Of a DNA stretch of 64,000 bases, positions 33,998 to 45,299 are shown piece by piece. Origin of the DNA: Notospermus geniculatus (lineage: Eukaryota; Nemertea; Pilidiophora; Heteronemertea; Lineidae). The DNA is taken from NCBI GenBank assembly GCA_002633025.1, contig NMRB01001546.1, forward strand, positions 94,597-158,596, in the 5' to 3' direction. Under the pieces are notes generated by a model that did no database searches, was not told the origin of the DNA, and worked only from the letters and a program-made list of their open reading frames with translations. Made by a program: the position numbers and the translations under genes. The stretch's first letter is position 1. Each line of letters begins with the position of its first letter.

Positions 33998-34622
33998 TAC
34001 CGGGGAATAGATGGCTTCGTTGATGAGGAGGTCGGCGTTATCGTCTCTTGGTCGTGTATCATCGATACTTCATTGGCTTGTCAATGGGACCATCAACTGT
34101 TGGGGAATCGGAGTGTGTCAGTGGACTTTGCTGAGATGAGGTTGGCGTTAACATCAACCATTTGTAAGTTATGTGGGGGATCGGAGTGTATCAATGGGAT
34201 TTGCTGAAATGAGTTTGATGTTAACATCAACCATTGGTAAGTTATGTGGTGAGTGTATGGCAGTTGCCACATAAAACCAAAAATTCAACAAATCATTCTT
34301 GGGTTGCAGCAAACATTTGGCCTGAAAACCGGGTCCAAAAATTTTTTAACGGGGCAGAATTCAAACAAAGAAGATTCACTTAAACGGATTCCAGCAAAAC
34401 ATTTTAAATATTGAACAAATAGGAACCGATCACAACACAATACAAGTCCAATAAAATCATACTCCGTACGTTCAATGACATTTTAAACTACGAGGCCTAG
34501 GAAGAGCCCCGGAGAGGCCAACTTCCGCCTGCGTGGGTCTCACTTCCGCTTTTGTTTTCAAGGTTACGTAGAGGTCGTACTATAGTATTTTGTTTTGATT
34601 TATTGCAGATAAGCATATCGGA
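33998..34622 (+). repeat. Block C, copy 1 (625-bp tandem)
   Basis: It starts taccggggaatagatggc and runs to the next taccgggg at 34623. Inside, a shorter unit of about 75 bp ('cggagtgt(g/a)tca..gg...ttgctga' to 'aacatcaaccatt(t/g)gtaagtta') is itself repeated twice. Confidence 0.95.
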
Positions 34623-34791
34623 TACCGGGGAACAGATGGCTTCGTTGATGAGGAGGTCGGCGTTATCATCGTCTCTTGGTCCTGTATCATTGATACTTCA
34701 TTGGCTTGTCAATGGGACCATCAACTGTTGGGGAATCGGAGTGTGTCAGTGGACTTTGCTGAGATGAGGTTGGCGTTAACATCAACCATTT
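34609..34791 (+). other. Possible 183-nt exon across the C junction
   Basis: A pyrimidine-rich tract ending ttgcag (34608) and a gtaagt donor (34792) bracket 183 bases. One frame stays open with 2 leading and 1 trailing bases, so both introns would be phase 1. The peptide begins KHIGYRGTDGFVDEEVG. I recognise no family. Because it spans the junction of the two C copies it may be a coincidence. Confidence 0.15.
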
Positions 34792-35248
34792 GTAAGTTAT
34801 GTGGTGGAACGGAGTGAATCAATGGGATTTGCTGAAGTGAGTTTGATGTTAGCATCAACCATTGGTAAGTTATGTGGCGAGTGTATGACAGTTGCCACAT
34901 AAAACCAAAAATTCAACAAATCATGCTTGGTTATAGCAAAAATTTTGCCTGAATATCGGGTCCAAAATTTTTTAACGGGACAGAATTCAAACAAAGAAGA
35001 TTCACTTAAACGGATTCCAGCAAAACATTTAAAATATTGAACAAATAGGAACCGATCACAACACAATACAAGTCCAATAAAATCATACTCCGTACGTTCA
35101 ATGACATTTTAAACTACGAGGCCTAGGAAGAGCCCCGGAGAGGCCAACTTCCGCTTGCGTGGGTCTCACTTCCGCTTTTGTTTTCAAGGTTACGTAGAGG
35201 TCGTACTATAGTATTTTGTTTTGATTTATTGCAGATAAGCATATCGGA
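34623..35248 (+). repeat. Block C, copy 2
   Basis: It repeats 33998-34622 with a few substitutions and indels, and ends gcagataagcatatcgga before unrelated 'gaaaaccaat'. Confidence 0.95.
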
Positions 35249-36521
35249 GAAAACCAATAATAATATGCAACTGTTGTGTTTAACTTTGAAATGAATGCCA
35301 CAGGTTGCGTCACAGTGTCAAAAGAGTCTATGTATAAATACAACACTGTTTTTAAATCAAGGTGTACGCCGCGGGTGATCTCAGAAACTACTATATCAAC
35401 GAGAAACTGGCTCGGAGCGATAGCAAAACCCGATGAGAATAAAAAGAAAATGCGTTGGCCGTCTAAAAGGGTAAAATAACAAAGCGCGAGAAAAGAACAA
35501 ACGTGAATGATCGTATAGAGCTAGACCTTGGAGCCTAGATTTACCATCGATTGGCATTCAAATCTGTCTCGAATGACGTCAACAGCTCATGAATTATTAA
35601 TAATACTCAACGGTATAGTAGATTTTTTAACCTCCTTTGTTTAGAGAGTATCGTAAAATGGCGGCGGACAATGACGTTCATTGATAGGTTAAAAAAAATA
35701 AACAAAAACCGTCTGCATCCAGGATCGAATTGCTGTCGGCTGGATCAAAGACATTTCATAGGGAAACATATCGATTTTATTTGATTTGGTAGAGGAATTT
35801 ATTGATTTGTGAACGGGGGTGGAGTCGTATTTATCTGTTTTGCGCTGTATCAATTATCAATACGGCAATGCCAGATTTGGCTGCATTTCAATGTTTTGAT
35901 ATTGATATCGGAAATAATGAAAAATAATGTTATGCTTTGAAGCCAAACGATCTGGTGGGCAGACGGTGGAAAAGTACGAGAATGTAAATACGAGTTCAGA
36001 GATAACAATAACAGAAGATTATTAACCTTTAGTAAAATTGCAAAAGTGCACATACTAATGAGAAGTACTATCGGTAAATGGATATGTTGAACAAGCAGCG
36101 CGAAACCAAAACATAACAAAAACTGTGTGAACTCGTACCGTATTGGAAATGTAACAAATTATACTCCGGAAGTGGTAGAGAAGGAAATGACGTATAGAGG
36201 GCGCCTGCGAAGGCCAAATATACATGTAGTATTTGACACGGCGCAAGAAAAGGTGTTGTACCCTCAACTTCTCTTATGGCATGTAAGATAGGACTGACCT
36301 CTTCTTAGTATGGAAAAGATACTATAACGGCGACCGTGGCTCTTCTGGCTTTCAGAATTTTCGAACTTTATATACGCCGTCAACGACATATGTGAACTAC
36401 TTCAACGGAAATGTAACCGTAGTAACCTTTTATTGTGACTGCGTACCACCGTATCTCGTCTCGCCTTCGTTTGAACACAATTAAATGAAGGAGAAGAAAG
36501 CCACGGTGTCTATTGACTCAG
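35249..36521. other. Gene-free spacer
   Basis: About 1.3 kb with only short chance frames. I see no terminal repeats, RNA genes or promoter motifs with support. Confidence 0.45.
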
Positions 36522-37289
36522 ATATGGAAGACCCTTTGTCATTAGAGATCATTGTTGGCCAAGTTTCTACTGATAAAGTCAAATGTCACGTCTACGTGTT
36601 AATCATATCATTCTCGATGTGATGGTGATACGGATGCTATTGAAACTGGCTTCCTTCATTCTTAAAAGAGCGCAGGCACGGCCTTCACTCAGTGGTTTCC
36701 AGACTACCATTATACGATTGTCTATACTCTAGGGAATACCTTAAATGGTAACAGGCTAACAGTGGGAAGGCGATTGATTGAAGTGACAGTTTATCTTGTA
36801 GGACCTAATATGCAGTAGCATACAGTGTAGCTATTACTTAAGTCAACCACACCCCCACTGATAACAATCTCGATACTGGTTTTTACCATTGGAAAGCACA
36901 GGTAACCAAATGACGAAAAGAAATTTTGTAAATTTAAAGGATTTCTTGTGTCCTTCCCGTCCGGAGGTTAAAAGAATTCGGCAAGGTCCTCATTTGGTAG
37001 GTGCGATACGGGCAGCTACTAGAAAGCCAGACATTTAACCCATCCTTCGGGTACATCTTAGGGACAAGTGCGGGTGTAAATAAATAACTCGGATCTCGGA
37101 TATTGATGGCTTCAACCTTCAAGACGTATTGGGCGAACCTCCCTGGCCGCCAATACAAACATTCATCACAATCTCCTTCATTTGTTTTCGTCAACTTCCA
37201 GAATACGAGTGGCCAGTGAAGCCACAGGCTGCTATTTTATAGCAATTTTGGCCAACACATAGCCCTGATCTGTTGCAGGCTCAGACGGT

Positions 37290-37500
37290 TCAGCAGCCCT
37301 TCGTTTCTTGTGCAACTCGGCAGTGCAGCAACTGGTGTAAGATACCCTTCGTTTCTTGGGCATCAACTGGTGTAAGATGCCCTTCGTTTCTTGTGCAGCA
37401 ACTGGTGTAAGATGCCCTTCGTTTCTTGTGCAGCAACTGGTGTAAGATGCCATTCGTTTCTTGTGCAACTCGGCCGTGCACCAACTGGTGTAAGATGTCT
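37290..37500 (-). repeat. Compound minisatellite, 35/49-bp units, short allele
   Basis: Units 'cccttcgtttcttgtgcagc' + 'aactggtgtaagatg' alternate with longer ones that add 'aactcggc(a/c)gtgcagc'. About five units are present. Long minus-strand frames here are repeat artefacts. Copy 2 (43115-43420) has about seven units. Confidence 0.85.
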
Positions 37501-37969
37501 CCTGGCGCTTTGAGTACTGGGCCCCTTCAACATCGACATTCGACAAGCCCTTACTTCATCCCTTTTGGAAAGTTTGCTCTGCGAGCAAGGAGTCTCGGGT
37601 ACTACGGTACTTCGCTCTTACCAGTGACACTCAAATCTCGTCTGAGGCTCGTGATGTCTCTTTCCAACGAGGTCGTGTCATCCCCACACCCGATGCTACT
37701 TGATCTTCCCCTGTTTATTAAGTCAATGATGCTTCCGAGTACAATTAGTGCACGCCCTTGGTGGCGGAAAACCGATAACGAAGTACATTGGGAATCGAGC
37801 AGACGATAGTTCCTCGCCGCCGACAAACCCATAGACAGGCCAGACGGCGTTGACCGGAGAAATCGATTCCGCGTCTGTCAGTGAAAGGAATCGACCTTGG
37901 CGGTCTCGTCTCGCATGACCCCCGAGGAAAATCGAGATTTTAGCAACCAGGCTGGAAGCTTCCTGTTAT

Positions 37970-38090
37970 TCGACTCGATAGCTGAGAGTGGGATTCGAAC
38001 CCGGGACATCATGACCGCCAGCCAGAGACCCAAGCCACCGCGTCTCCAGCACCACGCTGTAAACAAAAACAAGCACCAGCAATGGTAACG
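37970..38090 (-). mobile_element. tRNA-derived SINE head, minus strand
   Basis: On the minus strand 'gacgcggtggcttgggtctctgg' precedes 'cccgggttcgaatccc', a perfect box B core, with tRNA-like spacing. The cloverleaf is incomplete. Copy 2 has it at about 43900-43995. The plus-strand heads at 41461 and 48116 look related. Confidence 0.55.
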
Positions 38091-38324
38091 CTCACGAGAT
38101 CTCGCGTAGCTTGCCGGACTCCTGGATACAACCTCTTCCGCATGTCCCGCATGACTACTTCCGGTCGTCATTGGCTCTGCTCTGGAGATAGTCTTGGATG
38201 GCGACCCCTCGTGTGTGGGTCGGCGAGTCAACTTACTCGTCGGAGAAACGTTTCTTGCCAAAGAACACAGAAGAAATGCGGTACGATGTTGGGTCGAGTG
38301 CCTTGTGGGTCGTGGTCCTTGTAC

Positions 38325-38480
38325 GTTGTGCCTTCTGCAAGGCCAAGTACAACGTTGTGCCTTCTGCAAGGAAAAGTACATGTAAAAGGCACTGTCCAAG
38401 TGAGGAACAAGAGTAGCTTGAGGTGACCTCTTCCGTACTTTACCAGGGCCAATGAAGGTTTGGCTTCGGCTGATGGAAAA
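38325..38480 (+). repeat. 29-bp minisatellite (2 units) plus SINE tail
   Basis: Two units of 'gttgtgccttctgcaagg' + 'ccaagtacaac', then 'gtgaggaacaagagtagc' and 'cctcttccgtactttacc', the SINE tail. The array has 12 units in block D copy 2. Confidence 0.85.
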
Positions 38481-38639
38481 ATCTAATAGATACCAATGTT
38501 GGGACGAGTTGGTGACCAATCACGATGTGCTACGTCGATGCTGTTCCTTGTCAAGCACGATCACAAATTCTTTGGCCTTTCTTTCGCTTCATGAATGAGG
38601 GATGCAAACTTGCCCTCACTGAAGGAACACTAGCAGCGC

Positions 38640-39065
38640 CATTATTCCATTAGTTTGCATTCATCTGATTAATATAATCGCAAGCCAGACAGACAAAAAT
38701 ATCCCAAACCACTCGAAATCTCCCCGGATACCCTTCGCCGTTACTGAACCACCCTTGTCTGATTCGATTCTACGATTCCAGAATCCCTCTTGTGACTTTG
38801 CCGATTAACTCTAGATATGAATGATCAGAAAGAAGGCCCTTGACAGTTGCTCTGAAACTGTTCGCTCGTTGCTCCGTTTTCGCCAGACATATGGAAATCT
38901 CATCACGAAAATACTTCATTTGAACCTTTTCTCTCGAGTCAGATAGCATTACGGCTATTGCTTAGTAGTGGCGAATATATCAGAAATCCTTTTAAGAGTC
39001 GAGTTGGACCAATCTGAAAGTACGAAACGTACACGCCGTGAAACTGGAAGGAGATTAGCTTGTGA
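38640..39065. other. Gene-free stretch shared by both D copies
   Basis: Nearly identical to 44840-45238, with no supported frame or repeat boundary. Confidence 0.5.
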
Positions 39066-39087
39066 ATCAGATCAGCAGTGCATTTTT

Positions 39088-39300
39088 AACTCACCTCTGG
39101 TGAGCTTTTACGATTAGCAGGGCACGTTTCGTAAACGCTGGGGCTATTGACCTGAAACTCTGTACATGTATACCCATAGGTCAGATGTCCTATGACGCCA
39201 AGTTTCTGTCCGATTCGATTCTTGGCTCGACCATAAACCGAAAACACAAAAAATGCAATAACTCCTGAATTATTGGCTGGACCATTTCATCTGTACCATC
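39088..39300 (+). mobile_element. 'agctcacc' family, head portion
   Basis: 'ttaactcacctctggtgagc' then 'agcagggcacgtttcgtaaa' match the head at 54737. The end is 'ctggaccatttcat'. The equivalent site in copy 2 (45240-45682) keeps mainly the tail part, as if different internal deletions hit one original element. Confidence 0.6.
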
Positions 39301-39434
39301 GTTTCAACGTTCATCGCGAAAGCACCTCTTTTTTCTGATCAAGAAATTATGTATAGACTTCACAAAAAAAGGAACGATTAAGTTGAGGGTGAGGAAAGTT
39401 GGGGATGGTTTCCTACGACTCAGGTTTGTAAATA

Positions 39435-39583
39435 GGGAGGTTTAGAAATCAAACGACAAACGTAAACGTTAACAACAACGTTATTTTTGTACCGAAAATG
39501 CAATATAAAATCTGGTTAATGTGTAGTATGAAAAATAACGTTGTCGTAATGTTTACGTTTATCGTTTGATTTCTAAACCTCCC
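39435..39583. mobile_element. GGGAGG hairpin MITE, copy 2
   Basis: 149 bp between TA dinucleotides, ends GGGAGGTTTAGAAATCAAAC and reverse complement. It is also present at the same place in D copy 2 (45758-45906), so it predates the duplication. Confidence 0.85.
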
Positions 39584-40173
39584 TAATGGTACCCACTCAG
39601 TACCCGAAGCCTGCACCAGCAAGTTCTGTGGTGATTGGCCTACAGCCTTTTATTCAACTCGGTGATTTACTTTTTTTGTACACTGTGACAATGTTCCAAG
39701 CAAAAGTACCTCCCCTTGTTCTGTCTAATCGAGAATTTATACACTTCACCACCCACCCACCCACCCATTGATTCGTTGAGAGTGTGAATAGTTGGAGGAG
39801 ACGAGTTCATAGGAGTCTAGTGAATCCTAGTCGTTCTTCTGTATGACGTCACTATCAAAGTTGAAAAGAATTTTTTCAACGTTCCCTATCGGAGCATCCG
39901 CTTCCGACAAAACCTTGCAACCCTCTGATCAGGGTATGTGTGGGTGACGCGTACTTTGACTTCTTACAAGTGTCTCAGCCAGACAGGCGACCCCAGAAAA
40001 ACTCCTACTTGCATAGCATGCTATCCTAGATTTTCAGCCCTGGCAGTTGACATCCGTTGCACGCCAGGCACTGAGTGCGGCAAAGTCTTCCATCGCTGAT
40101 TCGGTTAAGGTACATTTGGTAGATCCGACCGGCTCCTGATGTCGACAACACTCTTAGTACTATTACCGTATTC

Positions 40174-40665
40174 GGGTACTTATTAAGTACGGAACGGAAC
40201 GGAACGGAACGGAATCGTGGTTGCAAACGGAATGTAAAATACGGACTGACCCTGAAACTGGAACGGAACAAAGTTAATCTTCATTTCATTTCAAATGGAC
40301 AGTGCCGTGCTGTTTTGTTGGTTCGTTCTATCATGTTTCTGTGAGCTCAACTCTAAGGTCTTGCAAATATCTCTGTTTGGTGTAGTGCTTGTGGGTTTGT
40401 GGGTTGGATTCCATATTGGGGTAAAGGAACTCCATACTAACCCCAATATAGAATCGAACCCACCACAACAGCACTGCCCCAACAAAGTAAAGGCACGACC
40501 CAAGAATCGAGCTTGATATCAGCATGACAGAACGAACCCAACATCACAGTCCAGCGCTATCAAGATTAGCTCTGTTCCGTTCCAGCTTTCAGGGTCGGTC
40601 CGTCTTTTACATTCCGTTTGCAACCACGATTCCGTTCCGTTCCGTTCCGTACTTAATAACTACCC
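40174..40665. mobile_element. 492-bp long-inverted-repeat element, 9-bp target duplication
   Basis: ACCGTATTC flanks both sides (40165-40173, 40666-40674), and D copy 2 has one ACCGTATTC and no insert (46501 onward), an empty site. The ends GGGTACTTATTAAGTACGG and the mirrored CCGTACTTAATAACTACCC extend inward through ggaac repeats, with about 90 bp well matched. The centre folds too. A 9-bp duplication with long inverted repeats fits Mutator-like MITEs. No transposase. Confidence 0.9.
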
Positions 40666-41356
40666 ACCGTATTCACCTGACTTGCCGGCGCGAGAAAGTG
40701 CAACCATTTGTTCTTGACCAGCTTTGGCTCAACACTTCGCAACAGGCTGCAGGATTTTTTCAGAAAGGGTAGGACTGTCTTTCTGTTGGAGTGGAGAGGG
40801 TTGTGTTTTTAACTGTCAGCAGTTCGCGTGTCAGTGAGAGTGTGACAGGGATCATACTCCCTTGGAAGCAAAGTCCGGGCGCTATTATTGTACTACCCGA
40901 TCAACCCTCACTTTTCCTTTGTGAAGGATTAGGTCACTAACCCTGACCAACACCTTCAACAAAGCCATGCTGACTTACATCCCTAGGACGTTAATCCCTG
41001 TCACACCTGTCATGCCTGTCTAGAATAGAGCTCCAGTAAAAACGAGTCTGCCGTGCAGCTTCGCCCAGTTTGGACTTGCATGCAGCTTTTCAGACCAACG
41101 GGTTTTTTACTCCTAACTTTAAAATATATAATACAAGAACCTTTATATTTCTCTTGATGTGTCGATATTACCTAACTGTTGAGTCCCCAATTGTCCGCCC
41201 CCACATAGGAGATATGGCGAAGGAAAAGAAAGCTCAACTACATGTACGACGACAATTCAAAGATCCCTGGTTTTTCTTCTGCCTCGATTTCTAGCTCCGA
41301 GGGTTGCCATTGTTCAGTGTTTTCCACAAATACTGACGCCAACTTTGAGACAAGTA

Positions 41357-41357
41357 N
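41357..41357. other. Single-n join in block D copy 1
   Basis: The two D copies diverge right here. About 95 bases of T-rich sequence follow in copy 1 where copy 2 has different sequence (47941-48100), and homology resumes at 'gggacatag'. Confidence 0.6.
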
Positions 41358-41460
41358 GAAAGTGATTTTCCCAATTTTATTTTTTTTTCGGAATGGCATT
41401 TTGCCACGTCGGCGGGCCCGTAAACCAAAGAATAAAAAAAGTGTGGCCTAAGGGACATAG

Positions 41461-41525
41461 AGGGAGCCACGGTGGTGTAGTGGTTCGGGTCTCCGACTAG
41501 CGGTCAAACTAAACATTCCGATTCG
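41461..41525 (+). mobile_element. tRNA-like SINE head
   Basis: 'ggtggtgtagtggttcgggt' resembles a box A and 'ctccgactagcggtca' follows. No clear box B is seen. A copy lies at 48116-48180 in block D copy 2. Confidence 0.45.
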
Positions 41526-41683
41526 CCCTTCAGATTATCATGTGCATCATCTATCCAGACTGTTTACCAACAGCTAGGAGCAATAATGACCGACAGAGTC
41601 GCTTAAGTACATTAGTATTTATTATCTTGTACTCTTGATGCATGCTCTACGACCATCTCAACCAGTTGATTGTTTTATTTTAG

Positions 41684-42005
41684 GGTTAATGACTTTCATG
41701 GTGAGTTTTTCAACGAATCACGCAAAGCCCTCGTCCCCAAAGTGGTAGTAGGCTATGTTTATCGTCAATCGACATGCACCAAGGTTCCTAGGAGATGGAG
41801 GGTGTTCTGGGCAACTTCCAACTGGAAACAACATAGAGAAGCAAACGAGACGGTCAATAAAAGTGGACATGGTTGGTCTATGATACAACAAAATCGCAGT
41901 TGTAAGGTTCACAGAGATCTGACTTTGCCACAGGGGGATCTAGCTCCACCAACATATGGAAGACCCTTTGTCATTAGAGATCATTGTTGGCCAAGTTTCT
42001 ACTGA
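41684..42005 (+). pseudogene. Candidate exon, 3' end replaced at the duplication junction
   Basis: A T-rich tract ending tttattttag precedes an open frame beginning VNDFHGEFFNESRKALVPK. It is basic and tryptophan-rich, without transmembrane or signal segments. At 41954 the tandem junction replaces its last residues with unrelated ones, and the frame then stops at 42005. The intact version is at 48331-48658. I do not recognise a family. Between the copies three codons change silently and four change residues, with no frameshift, which neither proves nor excludes coding. Confidence 0.25.
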
Positions 42006-42857
42006 TAAAGTCAAATGTCACGTCTACGTGTTAATCATATCATTCTCGCTGTGATGGTGATACGGATGCTATTGAAACTGGCTTCCTTCATTCTTAAAAG
42101 AGCGCAGGCACGGCCTTCACTCAGTGATTTCCAGACTATCATTATACGATTGTGTACTCTAGGGCGCTGACTTTAAATGGTAACCGGCTGTAGCAGTGGG
42201 AAGGCGATTGACTGAAGTGACAGTTTATCTTGTAGGACCTAATATGCAGTGGCATACAGTGTAGCTATTACTTAGGTCAGCCACACCCCACTGATAACAA
42301 TCTCGATACTGCTTTTTACCATTGGAAAGCACAGGTAACCAAATGATGAAAAGAAATTTTGTAAATTTAAAGGATTTCTTGTGTCCTTCCCTTTAGTCCG
42401 GAGATTAAAAGAATTCGGCAATGTCCTCATTTGGTAGGTGCGATACGGGCAGCTGTTAGAAAGCCAGACATTTAACCCATCCTTCGGGCACATCTTAGGG
42501 ACAAGTGCGGGTCGGGGTGTAAATAAATAACTCGGATCTGATGGCTTCAACCTTCAAGACGTATTGGGCGAACCTCCCTGGCCGCCAATACAAACATTCA
42601 TCAGAATCTCCTTCATTTGTCTTTGTCAACTTCCAGGATACGAGTGGCCAGTGAAGCCACAGGCTGGTGTTACTATTAGCAATTTTGGCCAACACATAGC
42701 CCTGATCTGTTGCCGGCTCAGACGGTTTGGGTGGATTCGCAGGAATCTTCCGTGTGTCACGCGAATAACATTTAGAAGAAGCAGAAGAGTTGAAGGAACG
42801 GCTTCTGATGTAGGACCTTCAACACCAGTTACCCCTGGACTGCTGCGTGTTGTACGC

Positions 42858-42960
42858 ACGCCGGTCACCCATTCACGTAGTGATCGATCTCAATGTTGCT
42901 TAACTTCCAGCTGGGAGGCCAACGCGCCAACCACTAGGACGTAAGGGAAATCCTCCATGG
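42858..42960 (-). mobile_element. SINE remnant with 5S rRNA-like segment, copy 2
   Basis: On the minus strand 'cctagtggttggcgcgttgg' is followed by GAAGTTAAGCAACATTGAG and CACTACGTGAATGGGTGACC, the latter very close to the 5S internal promoter consensus. The downstream match 'ggggtaagccgtgccatata' is shared with 8955-9080. Block D copy 1 lacks it, and the direct words 'cggtttgg(g/a)tggatt' at both sides could mark the event. Confidence 0.65.
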
Positions 42961-43114
42961 TCGGCGGGGTAAGCCGTGCCATATAGTAGCTGCAAGGGGT
43001 TCAATGCACTGTCAGTCGGTTTGGATGGATTTACAGGAGCACCTTTTTCCCTCCCGACAAAAAAGAGAGGCAGTCGAATGGTTCAGCAGTCACGTCTTTG
43101 ATCTATAGGGCCTT

Positions 43115-43420
43115 CAGCAGCCCTTCGTTTCTTGTGCAACTCGGCCGTGCAGCAACTGGTGTAAGATGCCCTTCGTTTCTTGGGCATCAACTGGTGTAAG
43201 ATGCCCTTCGTTTCTTGTGCAGCAACTGGTGTAAGATGCCCTTCGTTCTTGTGCAACTCGGCAGTGCAGCAACTGGTGTAAGATGCCCTTCGTTTCTTGT
43301 GCAACTCGGCAATGCAGCAACTGCTGTAAGATGCCCTTCGTTTCTTGTGCAGCAACTGGTGTAAGATGCCATTCGTTTCTTGTGCAACTCGGCCGTGCAC
43401 CAACTGGTGTAAGATGTCTC
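43115..43420 (-). repeat. Compound minisatellite, long allele
   Basis: About seven units of the 35/49-bp repeat seen at 37290. Minus-strand frames of about 100 residues come from the array. Confidence 0.85.
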
Positions 43421-43899
43421 CTGGCGCTCTGAGTACTGGGCCCCTTCAACATCGACATTCGCCAGCCCTTACTTCATCCCTTTTGGAAAGTTTGCTCTGC
43501 GAGCAATGAGTCTCGGGTACTACGGTACTTCGCTCTTACCAGTGACACTCAAATCTCGTCTGAGGCTTGTGATGTCTCTTTCCAACGAGGTCGTGTCATT
43601 CCCACACCCGATGCTACTTGATCTTCCCCTGTTTATTAAGTCAATGATGCTTCCGAGTACAATTAGTGCACGCCCTTGGTGGCGGAAAACCGATAACGAA
43701 GTACATTGGGAATCGAGCAGACGATAGTTCCTCGCCGCCGACAAACCCATAGACAGGCCAGACGGCGTTGACCGGAGAAATCGATTCCGCGTCTGTCAGT
43801 GAAAGGAATCGACCTTGGCGGTCTCGTCTCGCATGACCCCCGAGGAAAATCGAGATTTTAGCAACCAGGCTGGAAGCTTCCTCTTATTCGACTCGATAG

Positions 43900-43998
43900 C
43901 TGAGAGTGGGATTCGAACCCGGGACATCATGACCGCAAGCCAGAGACCCGCGCCCCGCGTCTCCAGCACCACGCTGTAAACAAAAACAAGCACCAGCA
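43900..43998 (-). mobile_element. tRNA-derived SINE head, copy 2
   Basis: Second copy of 37970-38090, with the box B core ggttcgaatcc on the minus strand and a small deletion near the head. Confidence 0.55.
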
Positions 43999-44213
43999 AT
44001 GGTAACGCTCACGAGATGCAACCTCTTCCGCATGTCCCGCATGACTACTTCCGGTCGTCATTGGCTCTGCTCTGGAGATAGTCTTGGATGGCGACCCCTC
44101 GTGTGTGGGTCGGCGAGTCAACTTACTCGTCGGAGAAACGTTTCTTGCCAAAGAACACAGAAGAAATGCGGTACGATGTTGGGTCGAGTGCCTTGTGGGC
44201 CGTGGTCCTTGTA

Positions 44214-44578
44214 CGTTGTGCCTTCTGCAAGGCCAAGTACAGCGTTGTGCCTTCTGCAAGACCAAGTACAACGTTGTGCCTTCTGCAAGGCCAAGTACAG
44301 CGTTGTGCCTTCTGCAAGACCAAGTACAACGTTGTGCCTTCTGCAAGGCCAAGTACAACGTTGTGCCTTCTGCAAGGCCAAGTACAACGTTGTGCCTTCT
44401 GCAAGGCCAAGTACAACGTTGTGCCTTCTGCAAGGCCAAGTACAACGTTGTGCCTTCTGCAAGGCCAAGTACAACGTTGTGCCTTCTGCAAGGCCAAGTA
44501 CATGTACAATGTTGTGCCTTCTGCAAGGCCAAGTACATGTACAACGTTGTGCCTTCTGCAAGGCCAAGTACATATAAA
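44214..44578 (+). repeat. 29-bp minisatellite, 12 units
   Basis: 'tgcaag' recurs every 29 bases from 44226 to 44487, then twice at 35 because of an added catgta. The first four units alternate two variants (ggcc...cagc and gacc...caac), implying amplification in pairs. Frames up to 261 residues on both strands arise from the array and are not genes. D copy 1 has only two units. Confidence 0.95.
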
Positions 44579-45299
44579 AGGCACCATCCCAGTGAGGAAC
44601 AAGAGAGTAGCTTGAGATGGCCTCTTCCGTATTTACCAGGGCCAATGAGGCTTGGCTTCGGCCCTGATGGAAAATCTCTTAGATACCAATATTGGGACGA
44701 GTTGGTGACCAATCACGATATGATACGTCTATGTAAAAACTGTTCCTTGTCAAGCACGAACGAATTCTTTGGCCTCCTTTCTTTCACTTCATGAATGAGG
44801 ACTGTAAACTTGCCCTCACTGAAGGAACACTAGCAGCGCCATTATTTCATTAGTTTGCATTCATCTGATTAATATAATCGCAAGCCAGACAGACAAAAAT
44901 ATCCCAAACCACTCGAAATCTCCCCGGATACCCTTCGCCGTTCCTGAACCACCCTTGTCTGATTCGATTCTACGATTCCAGAATCCCTCTTGTGACTTTG
45001 CCGATTAACTCTGGATATGAATGATCAGAAACAAGGCCCTTGACAGTTGCTCTGAAACTGTTCGCTCGTTGCTCCGTTTTCGCCAGACATATGGAAATCT
45101 CATCACGAAAATACTTCATTTGAACCTTTTCTCTCGAGTCAGATAGCATTACGGCTATTGCTTAGTAGTGGCGAGTATATCAGAAATCCTTTTAAGAGTC
45201 GAATTGGACCAATCTGAAAGTACGAAACGTACACGCATATCTACTCATAAATTACTGCAACTAGAATGTTTCGTCCTCGAAAATGTATGTATTTACGCA

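Larger units (their letters stand above)
36522..41953 (+). repeat. Block D, copy 1 of a tandem duplication
   Basis: It begins atatggaagaccctttgtc and ends agctccaccaac, where atatggaagaccc starts again at 41954, giving a direct head-to-tail join. Compared with copy 2 it has a private 492-bp inverted-repeat insertion (40174-40665), only two units of the 29-bp minisatellite and a different remnant of the 'agctcacc' repeat. It lacks the 5S-like SINE. Confidence 0.95.

Noticed and set aside
42858-42940. 5S rRNA gene on the minus strand
   Set aside because: Only the internal-promoter-like portion matches. The rest of 5S is missing and a tRNA-like head is attached.
43927-44794. Long open frames (up to 261 residues) on both strands
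   Set aside because: They are translations of the 29-bp minisatellite and its flanks. All frames are open because the unit has no stops and the period is not a multiple of three.
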